Positions 22,486-31,912 of a DNA stretch of 64,000 bases are shown piece after piece. The stretch covers positions 1,178,001 through 1,242,000 of the forward strand of contig NZ_CP085193.1 in assembly GCF_024298965.1 (NCBI RefSeq). The letters are read 5' to 3'. The notes beneath the pieces were generated by a model. The model was not told the DNA's origin and searched no databases. It saw nothing but the letters and a program-made list of their open reading frames with translations. Source of the stretch: Streptomyces rapamycinicus NRRL 5491 (GTDB taxonomy: Bacteria; Actinomycetota; Actinomycetes; Streptomycetales; Streptomycetaceae). A program made the position numbers and the translations under genes. Position 1 is the stretch's first letter, and every line of letters starts with the position of its first letter.

Positions 22486-24861
22486 ATGGGTGCGTTGGCG
22501 ACAGGCACCCCGACCGGGCGGCAGACAGTCAGGCTGCCGGCCGAGGTGACGAGTTTCGTGGGACGTCGGCAGGAGGCGGCCGAGGTCAAGCGGATGCTGT
22601 CCGCGTCCCGCCTGGTCACCCTGACCGGGGCCGGCGGGGTCGGCAAGACCCGGCTGGCGCTGCGGGTCGCGGACGAGGCGCGCCGGGCCTTCCCCGACGG
22701 GGTCTGGCTGGCCGAACTCGCCGAGCTGGACAACCCCACACTGCTCGCCCAGGGCGTCACCGAGGCGCTGGAGATACGCGACCGCTCCTCCCGCCCGGCG
22801 ATGGACATCCTCGTCGACCATCTGCGGGACCGGCAGGCCCTGATCGTTCTCGACAACTGCGAACACCTGCTGGAGGAGTGCGCCAGGCTCGCCGACCGGC
22901 TGCTGCGCGCGGCCCCCCGGCTGCGGCTTCTGACCACCAGCCGTCAGGCGCTGGGCACCGCCGGTGAGCAGAGCCTGGCCGTCCCCGCCCTGGGGCTGCC
23001 GGACCCCGAGGGTCCACGGCCCTCCCTCGCGACGCTCGCGCGATGCGACGCGATACGGCTGTTCGTCGAGCGGGCCGCGGCCATCGTGCCCGGGTTCCAG
23101 CTCGACGAGGACAACCGGGACGCGGTCGAGCTGATCTGCCGCCGGCTGGACGGCATCCCGCTGGGCATCGAGCTCGCGGTCGTACGGCTGCGCGTCCTGT
23201 CCGTACGGCAGCTGCTGGACCGGCTGGACGACCGGTTCCGGCTGCTCACCACCGGCTCCCGGACGGTCCTCCCCCGCCATCAGACGCTGCGGGCGCTGAT
23301 CGACTGGAGCTATGAGCTGTGCACCGAGCGGGAGCGGCTGCTGTGGGCCCGGGTCTCGGTGTTCGCCGGAAGCCTGGACCTGGACGCGGCCGAGGCGGTC
23401 TGCTCGGGCGAGGGCATCGACCGCGAGGAGGTCCTGGACCTGGTGGCCGAGCTGGTGGACAAGTCGGTGCTGCTCAGGGAGGAGCACCGGACGTCGGTGC
23501 GCTACCGGATGCTGGACACGCTGCGCGAGTACGGCCGTGAGCGGCTGGCCGCCTCCGGGGAGGAGGCCGTGCGGCTGCGGCGCCACCGCGACTACTACCG
23601 CGGGCTCGCCGCGGACGCGCGGGCGGCGCTCTTCGGACCGGCCCAGGTGCAGTGGTTCACCAGGCTCCACCTGGAGCACGCCAATCTGCGCACCGCCCTG
23701 GAGGGCTGCCTGGCCGAGCCCGAGCAGACCGTATGCGGACTCGACATGGCCGCCGATCTGCTCTACCACTGGATCACCAGCTACTACCTCGGTGAAGGCC
23801 GCCGCTGGCTGGACCAGGCGCTGGCGCTGTGCACCGAACCCGACGGGTCGCGGGCGCGGGCCCTGTGGACCAACAGCTGGCTGGCCGTCATCCAGTCCGA
23901 CATCGACGCCGCCGCGGCCCTGCTCGAGGAGAGCCGGTCCATCGGCACCCGGCTGGGCCTGGAGCCGGTGCTCGCCTACGCCGCGCTCTACTCCGGCATG
24001 GTCTCCATGTACCGGGGCGAGACCCGGTCCGCGATCGCGCTCTACGAGGAGGCCGTGGCCCGCCATCGCGCGACCGGCGATCCGGTGGGGCTGGCCCTGG
24101 CGCTCATCCGGCTCTCGCTCGCCCACTCCTTCATCGGCGACTCGTCGCGCGCGATCGCCCTGGGCGAGGAGTCGCTGGAGGTGTGCGACGCGTACGGGGA
24201 GGGCTGGCACCGGGCCTACACGATGATGGCGCTCGGCGTGGACGTCTGGCGCCAGGGCGACACCGCGAGAGCCGCCGCCCTGGAGAAGGAGAGCCTCGCG
24301 TTCAACCGCTCGCTGGACGACCCGCTGGGCGTCGGGGTCAACCTGGAGGTGCTGGCCTGGATCGCGGCCACCGAACAGGACCACCATCGGGCGGCCAGGC
24401 TGCTCGGCGCCCTGGGGACCCTCTGGCACGCCATCGGCGCCCCGCACTCCGGCTACGGGCACCTGGTCCACTACCACGAGGAGTGCGAGGCCGCGGTGCG
24501 GCGGGCCCTGGGCAAACCGGCCTTCAACGCGGCGTGCAAACAGGGCGCCCGGCTGTCCTACGCCGAGGCGCTGGGGTATGCGCTGGAGGACGAACTGCCC
24601 GGCGGGGAGGCGTCGGCGGGCGGGCGGCCGTCGCCGCTGACCCCCCGGGAGTCCGAAATCGCGCGGCTGGTCGCGCAGGGGCTCAGCAACAAGGACATCG
24701 CCTCGTCCCTGGTCATCGCCCAGCGCACGGCCGAGGGCCATATTGAGCACATTTTGAGCAAGCTGGGTTTCACCTCGCGTGCGCAGGTGGCGGTCTGGGT
24801 AGCGGAACAGCACCGCACCACCGAGGCCGATGGCGAACGCCCGCCGGAGGATACGGTCTGA
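22486..24861 (+). CDS. ATPase-TPR-LuxR transcriptional regulator, 791 residues
   Basis: N-terminal NB-ARC/AAA-type ATPase with Walker A GAGGVGKT (48-55) and Walker B ALIVLDNCEH (118-127). This is followed by the winged-helix-like region (HQTLRALIDWSYELC), a tetratrico-like middle, and a C-terminal LuxR helix-turn-helix (about 712-770: LTPRESEIARLVAQGLSNKD, then IASSLVIAQRTAEGHIEHIL). Unlike the LAL genes it resembles AfsR in its ATPase part but lacks the SARP DNA-binding domain. ATG at 22486 with GAGG five bases upstream. It faces away from the LAL run; its target genes are unknown. Confidence 0.85.
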   Translation: MGALATGTPTGRQTVRLPAEVTSFVGRRQEAAEVKRMLSASRLVTLTGAGGVGKTRLALRVADEARRAFPDGVWLAELAELDNPTLLAQGVTEALEIRDRSSRPAMDILVDHLRDRQALIVLDNCEHLLEECARLADRLLRAAPRLRLLTTSRQALGTAGEQSLAVPALGLPDPEGPRPSLATLARCDAIRLFVERAAAIVPGFQLDEDNRDAVELICRRLDGIPLGIELAVVRLRVLSVRQLLDRLDDRFRLLTTGSRTVLPRHQTLRALIDWSYELCTERERLLWARVSVFAGSLDLDAAEAVCSGEGIDREEVLDLVAELVDKSVLLREEHRTSVRYRMLDTLREYGRERLAASGEEAVRLRRHRDYYRGLAADARAALFGPAQVQWFTRLHLEHANLRTALEGCLAEPEQTVCGLDMAADLLYHWITSYYLGEGRRWLDQALALCTEPDGSRARALWTNSWLAVIQSDIDAAAALLEESRSIGTRLGLEPVLAYAALYSGMVSMYRGETRSAIALYEEAVARHRATGDPVGLALALIRLSLAHSFIGDSSRAIALGEESLEVCDAYGEGWHRAYTMMALGVDVWRQGDTARAAALEKESLAFNRSLDDPLGVGVNLEVLAWIAATEQDHHRAARLLGALGTLWHAIGAPHSGYGHLVHYHEECEAAVRRALGKPAFNAACKQGARLSYAEALGYALEDELPGGEASAGGRPSPLTPRESEIARLVAQGLSNKDIASSLVIAQRTAEGHIEHILSKLGFTSRAQVAVWVAEQHRTTEADGERPPEDTV

Positions 24862-25059
24862 AGACCGCGCCGACATTCTCAAGGGGCAAGGGGCGGAATT
24901 CTATTCGAGACCGGAGCAGGTGTCCCGGAAGTTTTCACAACCCCCACGAAAATCCTCGCCCGCCCCGGCTTCGAGAGATCATGCGTCAGGCTCGAGGGAC
25001 GAGCCGCAACGGCCGTGTCAGTGCGTCGACGCGGCTCATGCGACCGAGGAGGTCCCGCC

Positions 25060-27075
25060 GTGACTGTTGCCGCAGTCGGCAATACCGGTGATGCCATGGA
25101 GCTTTTCCGTGGCACCGCCCACAGCCCGTCGTTCTTCGCGCTCAACCGCGCCGGGGTCACGGGTGGCGGACAGGAGCTCGTGGACTTCTGCATCCCCTGC
25201 AATCCGTACTTCCCCACCCCCGCGATGTTCGCCGTGATGGCGGTCAGGCTGCGGGACATCCTCACCTACTACCCGAGCTCCGCGGAGACCATCACCGCCG
25301 AACTGGCCGATGTGCTCGGGCTGCAGCCGCAGACCATGGCGATGGGCAACGGCTCGACCGAGCTCATCACCTGGATCGACCATCTGCTGGTGAAGGAGAG
25401 CCTGGCGGTGCCGATTCCCACCTTCGGCCGCTGGACCGACCAGCCGATGGAGACCGGCAAACGGGTCGATATGTTCCAGCTCCCGGAAATGAGCGGATTC
25501 GCACTCGACCCCAACGCCTTCGTCAACTTCGTACGCTCCCGGGGCTCCCGGGTCGCCGTGATCTGCAATCCCAACAACCCCGACGGCGGGCTGGTGTCCC
25601 GCCAGGCCCTCATCGGCATCATGGACGCCCTGGCCGACCTCGACCTGATCGTGATCGACGAGTCCTTCCTGGAGTTCGCGGACGCCGAGGCGTATCCGAG
25701 CGTCGTGGACGAGGCCATCCTGCGCCCTAATGTGATCGTGCTGCGCAGCCTCGGCAAGAACTTCGGGCTGCACGGGGTGCGCTTCGGCTATCTGGTGGCC
25801 AATCCGTCGCTCGCCGTGCAGATCCGCTCCCGGCTGCCGAAGTGGAACCTCAACTCCTTCGCCGAGGTCATCGTCTTCATGCTGAAGCGGTACCGGCAGG
25901 AGTACGTGGAGAGCCTGCGCATGCTCAGCCGCGACCGGCAGCAGATGACCACCCAGCTGACCGGGCTGCCCGGGATGACGGTCTACCCCTCCCAGGGCAA
26001 CTTCGTCTTCGTCAAGCTGCCGGCCGGGACGGACGGCGGCTGGGTCCGCGACCAACTGCTGTCCCAGCACGGTGTGCTGGTGCGCGAATGCGGCAACAAG
26101 CTGGGCAGCAGCAGCCAGTTCATGCGCTTGGTGGTGCGCTCCCAGCCGGATGTGCAGCGGCTGCTGGCCGGGCTGAGCACGGTGCTGTACGGGACGTCCT
26201 TCTACGCTCCGCAGGTCGGCTGGGACCAGCAGTCGTCGCTGCCCTACCCGGGGTCCTCGGGATACCCGGGGTCCTCGGGGTCCATGGGGGCCCTGGGAGC
26301 CACCTCCTGGCAGGCCCAGTCCCTGGACTACTCCTACCAGCAGCCGCCCCAGCTGCCCGCGGCGCCGATGGCGCAGGAGCCCCAGCCGATGTACTCCGCG
26401 GCGGCACTCCCGGCCCCGCAGGGCGTCGCCGGCGACCCGTACGGGCAGGCGTCCTTCGCGGGCGCGGGGACGGGCGCCTCGCCGGGGTACGTCCAGCAGC
26501 AGCCGCTCCCGGAGCTGTCGCCCGCCTATGTCGCCACTCCCCCGGTCCAGCCGCCCCTGTACCAGGCCCCGGCCGCGCTGCCGCAGCCCCAGATGGTCCA
26601 GGCCCCGCAGCCGCAGATTCCGCAGCAGGTGCCCGCGCAGCAGTTCCAGGCCCCGCAGTTGCAGCCGGTCCAGAGCCAGGCGCCGCAGGGCCAGACGCCG
26701 TTCATGCAGATGGCGCCCCAGCCGCAGGGCACGCCGTACCAGGGCGCCCAGGCACAGACCTCCCAGATGCCGATGGCCCAGGTCCAGGGTGCCCAGGGGC
26801 AGGGTACGGCGGCGTACGTCCAGACCCGGCCCGAGGAGACGACGGTCGACCAGATCCCGGTCTACGGGCAGCAGGAGACGGGAATACCCGAGCCGTCGCC
26901 GATGGAGCGCACCCAGGCCATGACCTACGACCCCGCCGAGCTGAAGGCCGCGGCGGCGGCAGCGGCCCCGGTCGTCCCCCTCAGCGAGCAGGACGACGAC
27001 CCGACCGGCCAGACCCCGGCGCTGCAGCGCTATCCGCGCCCCGCGGCGTACCTCCAGGACGGCTCGACGGCATGA
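25060..27075 (+). CDS. HisC-like PLP aminotransferase with long Gln/Pro-rich C-terminal tail
   Basis: A 671-residue protein. Residues 1 to about 375 form a class I/II aminotransferase fold most like histidinol-phosphate aminotransferase. It has the Asn loop ICNPNNPDGG (168-177), Asp200-Glu201 in IVIDESFLEF, Lys233 in RSLGKNFGLHGVRFGY as the PLP Schiff base, and the C-terminal Arg in FMRLVVRSQPD. About 290 residues of Gln/Pro/Ala-rich, apparently disordered sequence follow (YQQPPQLPAAP, APQPQIPQQVPAQQ), ending in a more ordered acidic stretch. GTG at 25060 has AGGAGGT upstream. Ordinary HisC enzymes lack such a tail, so a specialised role is likely, but its nature is unknown. Confidence 0.82.
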   Translation: MTVAAVGNTGDAMELFRGTAHSPSFFALNRAGVTGGGQELVDFCIPCNPYFPTPAMFAVMAVRLRDILTYYPSSAETITAELADVLGLQPQTMAMGNGSTELITWIDHLLVKESLAVPIPTFGRWTDQPMETGKRVDMFQLPEMSGFALDPNAFVNFVRSRGSRVAVICNPNNPDGGLVSRQALIGIMDALADLDLIVIDESFLEFADAEAYPSVVDEAILRPNVIVLRSLGKNFGLHGVRFGYLVANPSLAVQIRSRLPKWNLNSFAEVIVFMLKRYRQEYVESLRMLSRDRQQMTTQLTGLPGMTVYPSQGNFVFVKLPAGTDGGWVRDQLLSQHGVLVRECGNKLGSSSQFMRLVVRSQPDVQRLLAGLSTVLYGTSFYAPQVGWDQQSSLPYPGSSGYPGSSGSMGALGATSWQAQSLDYSYQQPPQLPAAPMAQEPQPMYSAAALPAPQGVAGDPYGQASFAGAGTGASPGYVQQQPLPELSPAYVATPPVQPPLYQAPAALPQPQMVQAPQPQIPQQVPAQQFQAPQLQPVQSQAPQGQTPFMQMAPQPQGTPYQGAQAQTSQMPMAQVQGAQGQGTAAYVQTRPEETTVDQIPVYGQQETGIPEPSPMERTQAMTYDPAELKAAAAAAAPVVPLSEQDDDPTGQTPALQRYPRPAAYLQDGSTA

Positions 27076-27094
27076 CCGGGCCCCGGTGCCGAGG

Positions 27095-27577
27095 TCATGG
27101 CCGACGCAGCCGGTCGTCGCACGGCCAGGCCGGGGAGACCCCGGCCGCCGCGCAGACCGCTATGTGCAGCAGCAGCGGATGGGTGTACGGCTCCCCGTCG
27201 CCCGGCCAGTGCACCACACCGGGCTCCTCACTGCCCGTGGGACCGCCCGTGGGGCCGGTCCGCCGCCCGGGCGGGCCGGTCACCATGGCGCCGGGCGCGT
27301 AGACGGCCGGTGGGGGCCAGTCGACCCCGACGTCCGAATGGGGCGGCACGATCCACCACCAGCACCCGGCGCCGGTGAGCACACATCCCGCCCGGGGCAG
27401 CAGGGCCATCACCCCGGGGCCGTGCCGCTCGGCGATCCCCACCGCGTCGTAGGCCCGGTCCGTCCGCAGCGTTGCGGGCAGTTGAAGGCGGTTGCGGCCG
27501 GACACCGCACGGAATCCCCGCCGGCCGAACCGGCCGCGGACGAGGCCGGTCAGCGCACCGGCGAACGCGTACGTCAT
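27095..27577 (-). CDS. Uncharacterised protein, 160 residues
   Basis: I do not recognise this family. The N-terminal half looks like real coding sequence (MTYAFAGALTGLVRGRFGRR at the start, GPGVMALLPRAGCVLTGAGC, then WWWIVPPHSDVGVDWPPPAV). The C-terminal half is Gly/Pro-rich with TGPPGRRTGPTGG. There is no signal peptide or clear membrane span. It is convergent with the aminotransferase gene (19 bases apart) and divergent from the XRE regulator. Overlapping frames on this strand look like artefacts. Confidence 0.5.
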   Translation of the reverse strand: MTYAFAGALTGLVRGRFGRRGFRAVSGRNRLQLPATLRTDRAYDAVGIAERHGPGVMALLPRAGCVLTGAGCWWWIVPPHSDVGVDWPPPAVYAPGAMVTGPPGRRTGPTGGPTGSEEPGVVHWPGDGEPYTHPLLLHIAVCAAAGVSPAWPCDDRLRRP

Positions 27578-27789
27578 CTAGGGGCACTTCACAGAGGTCG
27601 GGCCGATGGTGCCTGCGGTCGCCGCGTCGGGGCGCGGTAACGGGATCATGCGGCAACTATGCGCATCGCCGGGGACACTTGGCAAGCGTCACTCTGAATT
27701 GTGCAGAGTCGTCAGTGCAATGTGTCCGTTCCGCACTGGCCATGGCACACTGCGAACATCAGCGTTGGGGAGGTCAGGGAGGGATTCAG

Positions 27790-28650
27790 GTGAGCGAACC
27801 GCGGTCGGCGCCGACCGTGGGTCAGGTCGTCCTCGGCAAGAGGCTGCAGGATCTGCGGGAGAAGGCGGGGTTCAAGCGGGACGAGGCGTCCAAAGTGCTG
27901 CGGGTGGCGCCCGCCACCATCCGCCGCATGGAGACCGCCGAGGTCGCGCTGAAGGTCCCGTATGTGCAGCTGCTGCTGGACGCCTACGGGATCACCGGTG
28001 ACGAGCTCGACTCGTTCATCACCCTGACCGAGGAGGCCAACAAGCCCGGCTGGTGGCAGCGGTTCCACGACATCCTGCCGGACTGGTTCAGCGTCCACGT
28101 CAGCCTGGAGGGCGCGGCCGAGATGATCCGGGCGTACGAGCCGCACTTCGTGCCCGGACTGCTCCAGACCGAGGACTACGCCCGCGCGGTCATGCAGACC
28201 GGCGCCGTCGGCCAGGCCGACTCCCGGCAGGCGGAGCGCCATGTGGCGCTGCGCATGGAGCGGCAGGGCCTGCTCACCCGGCGGGATCCGCCCCGGCTGT
28301 GGGTGGTGATGGACGAGACGGTGCTGCGCCGGCAGGTGGGTTCGGCGGAGGTGATGCGCCACCAGGTCGACCGGCTGCTGGAGGCCGTGGAGATGCCGCA
28401 CATCACGCTGCAGATCTCGGAGTTCTCCTCCGGGCACCATCCGGGCACCTATGGGCCCTTCGTCCTCTTCCGCTTCGCTGTACCCGAACTGCCGGACATG
28501 GTCTACGTCGAGTACCTGACCGGCGCCGTCTACCTGGATGAGCGCATCGAGGTGGCCTCCCATCTGGAGGCCATGGACCGCATGGCGGCCCAGGCGGCAA
28601 CCGCACGACGCACAAAGGAGATCCTCCGGGATTTCCGCAAGGAGCTCTGA
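27790..28650 (+). CDS. XRE-family regulator with DUF5753 domain
   Basis: A 286-residue protein with an N-terminal helix-turn-helix (about 16-70: LGKRLQDLREKAGFKRDEAS, then KVLRVAPATIRRMETAE). A C-terminal DUF5753 domain spans about 85-275 (YEPHFVPGLLQTEDYARAVM, later FRFAVPELPDMVYVEYL). GTG at 27790 has AGGGAGGG upstream. It is followed five bases later by a DUF397 gene. XRE-DUF397 pairs are a large Streptomyces paralogous set that includes the WhiJ-type developmental loci, in which the small protein modulates the repressor. The target here is unknown, possibly autoregulatory. Confidence 0.87.
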   Translation: MSEPRSAPTVGQVVLGKRLQDLREKAGFKRDEASKVLRVAPATIRRMETAEVALKVPYVQLLLDAYGITGDELDSFITLTEEANKPGWWQRFHDILPDWFSVHVSLEGAAEMIRAYEPHFVPGLLQTEDYARAVMQTGAVGQADSRQAERHVALRMERQGLLTRRDPPRLWVVMDETVLRRQVGSAEVMRHQVDRLLEAVEMPHITLQISEFSSGHHPGTYGPFVLFRFAVPELPDMVYVEYLTGAVYLDERIEVASHLEAMDRMAAQAATARRTKEILRDFRKEL

Positions 28651-28655
28651 TCGGA

Positions 28656-28892
28656 ATGGATCGCATTCACAACGGCATGCGCGCGAGTGACCTCGGCAGT
28701 GAGGGCTGGCACAAGCCGTGGAGCGGTGGCAACGGCGGCAACTGCGTCGAAGCCATGAAGCTGGACGACGGCCGGGTCGCGATCCGTCAGTCAACCGATC
28801 CGGACGGTCCGGCGCTGATCTACACCCGCAGCGAGATCATCGCGTTCATCCAGGGCGCCAAGGCGGGCGAGGCGGACTTCCTCGTCTGCTGA
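28656..28892 (+). CDS. DUF397 small protein, partner of the XRE regulator
   Basis: A 78-residue protein with the family pattern: SGGNGGNCVEAMKLDDGRVA near residues 23-42, then IRQSTDPDGPALIYTRSEII and the final FIQGAKAGEADFLVC. It starts five bases after the XRE stop codon, so the two are one transcript. DUF397 proteins act with the adjacent DUF5753 regulator in WhiJ-like systems, probably by binding it. The function of this copy is inferred from that pairing. Confidence 0.87.
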   Translation: MDRIHNGMRASDLGSEGWHKPWSGGNGGNCVEAMKLDDGRVAIRQSTDPDGPALIYTRSEIIAFIQGAKAGEADFLVC

Positions 28893-28904
28893 CGCGGCCC
28901 CGCG

Positions 28905-28953
28905 CGCCGACGCCGACGGCCGGTGGCCCGTCGGCGCCGGCGCGGCGTCGGCG
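28905..28953. terminator. Compound hairpin between convergent genes
   Basis: Outer arms CGCCGACGCC (28905-28914) and GGCGTCGGCG (28944-28953) enclose an inner imperfect GACGGCC/GGCCCGTC stem. It fills the gap between the DUF397 and peptidase genes. Confidence 0.5.
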
Positions 28954-28958
28954 TACCG

Positions 28959-30113
28959 TTACGTGGCGTCCGCCGCCAGTGCCCGCAGCAGGCCGATGGT
29001 CAGCGCGGTACGGGCCGGGATCGGGGCGAGCACGGTGTGTTCATGGCGGGCGTGGGCGCCGGAGCCGAGGGCACCGAGCCCGTCGAGGACCGGACGGCCG
29101 AGCGCGGAGACGAAGTTGCCGTCGCTGGCACCGCCGACCGCGGTCTCCGCCAGCTCCCAGCCGTGTTCCGCGGCGATCGCGTGGGCCCGCTCGAACAGCC
29201 GGCGGGACGGGTCGGACGGGACCATCGGCGGACGGTTCCACTCACCGGTGACGGTCAGCCGCACCCGCTGGTCGGAGGGGGCGAGGGCGTGCAGCGCGGC
29301 GTCGATCCGCTTCATCTCCTCCGGTTCGGCGATCCGGATGTCGATGCCGCAACTCGCCTGTGCGGCGATCACATTGCGCCCCGTACCGCCGCTGATCAGC
29401 CCCACGTTCACCGTGGTCCCCCGCTCCGGGGCGCTGAGCGCGGCGATCCGCGGGACCACCTCGGCCAGCGCGTGGATGGCGCTCGCGCCCGCGAACGGAT
29501 CGAGACCCGCATGCGATTCGATGCCGTGGGCCGTCACATCGAACAGCCCGACGCCCTTGCGGGAGGTCTTGAGCGCCCCGTCCAGCGACGCCTCGAAGAC
29601 CAGCGTGGCCAGGACGTCCTCGCTCAGCCGCTCGATATGGCGGCGGGAGGCGGGGCTGCCGATCTCCTCGTCGCCGTTGAGCAGCAGCCGCACCGAGGGA
29701 TGAGGGAGCCCCAGTTCGCGCAGCAGCCGCAGGGTCCACACCGCCTGCACCAGGCCCGTCTTCATGTCGAAGACACCGGGGCCGCTCACCCGGCCGTCCT
29801 CGACCTCGAAGGGCCATTCGGCGAGCGTTCCGGCCGGCCACACCGTGTCGTAGTGGCACAGCATCAGCACGGTGCCGGGCGCCGTGCCGCGATAGGTCAG
29901 GACGAGCACATCGCCGTGCGGTCCGCAGTCGTGGCGCTCGGTTCCGTCCGGCTCGCCGAGCCGGTCGACGACCCAGCCGCTGATCGTGGCGAGCCCCGCG
30001 TCCAGCAGTCGCTTGTCGTTGCTCGGCGTCTCCAGTTCCACCAGCGTCCGTAGGTCTTCGATCATCTCGGGCAGCGCCTGGGCGGTGGCGGCGGCGAGGT
30101 CGGAGGGGGTCAT
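28959..30113 (-). CDS. M20-family metallopeptidase (carboxypeptidase G2/AbgA-like)
   Basis: A 384-residue zinc peptidase. The metal ligands and catalytic residues fall in VLMLCHYDTVWPAGT (His and the following Asp), GPGVFDMKTGL (bridging Asp) and LLLNGDEEIGS (general-base Glu-Glu). GIESHAGLDPFAGASAIHAL marks the dimerisation/lid domain, and AHARHEHT near the C-terminus carries the last ligand His. It is immediately downstream (50 bases) of an AbgT transporter gene on the same strand. In E. coli the AbgT-AbgAB set imports and cleaves p-aminobenzoyl-glutamate, a folate breakdown product, so the same substrate is plausible. Other acyl-glutamates or dipeptides are possible. Confidence 0.83.
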   Translation of the reverse strand: MTPSDLAAATAQALPEMIEDLRTLVELETPSNDKRLLDAGLATISGWVVDRLGEPDGTERHDCGPHGDVLVLTYRGTAPGTVLMLCHYDTVWPAGTLAEWPFEVEDGRVSGPGVFDMKTGLVQAVWTLRLLRELGLPHPSVRLLLNGDEEIGSPASRRHIERLSEDVLATLVFEASLDGALKTSRKGVGLFDVTAHGIESHAGLDPFAGASAIHALAEVVPRIAALSAPERGTTVNVGLISGGTGRNVIAAQASCGIDIRIAEPEEMKRIDAALHALAPSDQRVRLTVTGEWNRPPMVPSDPSRRLFERAHAIAAEHGWELAETAVGGASDGNFVSALGRPVLDGLGALGSGAHARHEHTVLAPIPARTALTIGLLRALAADAT

Positions 30114-30163
30114 GCGATGAGGATCCTTCCCGGGGGTGGCGGGGGTGAGGGAGCGGCTGGTGA

Positions 30164-31777
30164 TCAGCGGACGGGCGCGCCGGGGCCGAGCGGAATGCCC
30201 AGTGCCCACCAGACGTAGAACAGCAGGGTCCAGGCCACCAGCATGGCCACGGACAGCGGCAGGGTCAGCGAGGCGAGGGTGCCGATTCCGGCGGAGCGCC
30301 GGTAGCGCTGGAGGAAGCCGAGCGCCATGACGAAGTAGGCGCTCATCGGGGTGATGGCGTTGGTGCAGGAGTCGGCGATGCGGTAGACGGCCTGGGTGGC
30401 CTCCGGGGGGATGTGCAGCAGCATCAGCATCGGCACGAAGACCGGGGCCACCAGCGCCCACATGGCCGAACCGCTGGTCATCGCCAGATTGATCACCGTG
30501 CACACCACCACGATGCCGACGAAGGCGACCGGGCCGGTGACCCCGAGGTCCTTCAGCAGATCGGCGCCGCGGATGGCGAGCACCTGGCCGACGCCGGTCC
30601 ACTTGAAGTACGCGAGGAACTGGGAGATGGCGAAGAACAGGACCAGGATGGGGGCCATCTCCCGCATGCCCTGCGCCATGAAGTCCGGGATGTCACGGCC
30701 GCCCCGGACGGTACCGGCCGCACGCCCGTAGACCGCGCCGAGGAGGGCGAAGAGCAGTCCGAGCACCACGGCGATTCCGGAGAGTACGGGCGATTCGACG
30801 ATGCTGCCGCCCTCGCCGCGCAGCGGTGACCCGGTGGGGATCATCGCCACCACGATCACCGCGAGGTAGCCGACGAGGGCGACGGTGGCGCGGCGCAGCC
30901 CGCGGCGCTCCTCGGGCGCCAGGGCGAGTTCGACATCCCCGGTGGCTTTCCCGGTGGCTTCGCCGTCCGCCTCCTCGGGCTCGGGCGGAAGTGCCGCCAC
31001 CCGCTTCACCAGCACCTTCTCGGTGACGAAGGTGATCACGGCGGCCAGCACCACCGAGGAGGCGAGGGAGAAGAAGTAGTTGGACAGCGGGGTGACGACA
31101 TAGCCGGGGTCCACGGTGTGCGCGGCGGCCGTGGTCAGCCCGGACAGCACCGCGTCCATCGGGGTGATCAGCGGGCTGGCGTCATAGCCCGCCGATACGC
31201 CGACGAACGCCACGACGATCCCCAGCAGCGGACTGCGCCCGACGGCCCGGAAGGCCAGCCCGCCCAGGGGGACCAGCGCCACATAGGCGGCGTCGGACGC
31301 GATGTGGGCGACCATCGCGGTGAAGGCCAGGGCGAAGGTCATCCAGCGCGCCGGGACCTTGGCGACACCCGCCCGCAGCATGGCCGCGAGCAGCCCCGAC
31401 CGGTCGGCGACGGCGACGCCGAGCATGACGACCAGGATGGTGCCGAGCGGTGGGAAGGTGGCGTAGTTGGTGATCGCGTCGTTGATCATCGACCGCACGC
31501 CGTCGACCGAGATCAGGCTGCGCACCGCCACGGTCTTGCCGCCCGCCGGGTCGACCGCGGAGACGTCGGCGGTGGCGAGCCCCCAGCTGATCAGCGCGAG
31601 GAAGGCGCTGAGGATGGCGAACAGCCAGAAGGGATGGGGAAGCTTGTTGCCCGCGCGCTCGACGGCCCCGAGCACCCGGAGCAGTGCGGACAGCGCCGCC
31701 GAGGACTCCCCGGGCGCGTCGGGAGGCGGTTTGCCGGGCGGGTTGTCGGGTGTGGTCGTGGTGTCGTTGGAACTCAC
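30164..31777 (-). CDS. AbgT-family p-aminobenzoyl-glutamate-type transporter
   Basis: A 537-residue membrane protein with about 11 hydrophobic segments, the usual AbgT size. Characteristic stretches are LPHPFWLFAILSAFL near the start, HIASDAAYVALVPLGGLAF, SAGYDASPLITPMDAVLSG and IADSCTNAITPMSAYF near the end. A charged Glu/Ala-rich cytoplasmic loop lies in the middle. GTG at 31777 is chosen because AAGGAG sits 8 bases upstream. Family members import p-aminobenzoyl-glutamate or export sulfonamides. The adjacent M20 peptidase favours import and hydrolysis. Divergent from an AsnC-type regulator. Confidence 0.87.
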   Translation of the reverse strand: MSSNDTTTTPDNPPGKPPPDAPGESSAALSALLRVLGAVERAGNKLPHPFWLFAILSAFLALISWGLATADVSAVDPAGGKTVAVRSLISVDGVRSMINDAITNYATFPPLGTILVVMLGVAVADRSGLLAAMLRAGVAKVPARWMTFALAFTAMVAHIASDAAYVALVPLGGLAFRAVGRSPLLGIVVAFVGVSAGYDASPLITPMDAVLSGLTTAAAHTVDPGYVVTPLSNYFFSLASSVVLAAVITFVTEKVLVKRVAALPPEPEEADGEATGKATGDVELALAPEERRGLRRATVALVGYLAVIVVAMIPTGSPLRGEGGSIVESPVLSGIAVVLGLLFALLGAVYGRAAGTVRGGRDIPDFMAQGMREMAPILVLFFAISQFLAYFKWTGVGQVLAIRGADLLKDLGVTGPVAFVGIVVVCTVINLAMTSGSAMWALVAPVFVPMLMLLHIPPEATQAVYRIADSCTNAITPMSAYFVMALGFLQRYRRSAGIGTLASLTLPLSVAMLVAWTLLFYVWWALGIPLGPGAPVR

Positions 31778-31846
31778 CGTCCGCACTCCTTCGTCGACGA
31801 CGCAGTAGTGGACGTCCATTAGAGAAGGCATGACGGAATGAGGCAA

Positions 31847-31877
31847 GTGAAAGACTCATTACGCAAGAATGATTCAC
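31847..31877. promoter_or_regulatory. Candidate AsnC operator between abgT-like and regulator genes
   Basis: Nested dyad GTGAA (31847-31851), CATT (31857-31860), AATG (31868-31871), TTCAC (31873-31877) in an AT-rich stretch of the divergent promoter. Lrp/AsnC proteins favour such AT-rich partial palindromes. Inferred from symmetry and position. Confidence 0.4.
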
Positions 31878-31912
31878 GCATGGAGCACCAATCGCACGAT
31901 AGATTCTTATCC

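Noticed and set aside
22351..24882. An 843-codon antisense frame opposite the ATPase-LuxR gene
   Set aside because: Composition (Gln/Gly/Arg/Val) is that of a shadow frame, and the opposite strand has Walker and LuxR motifs in order.
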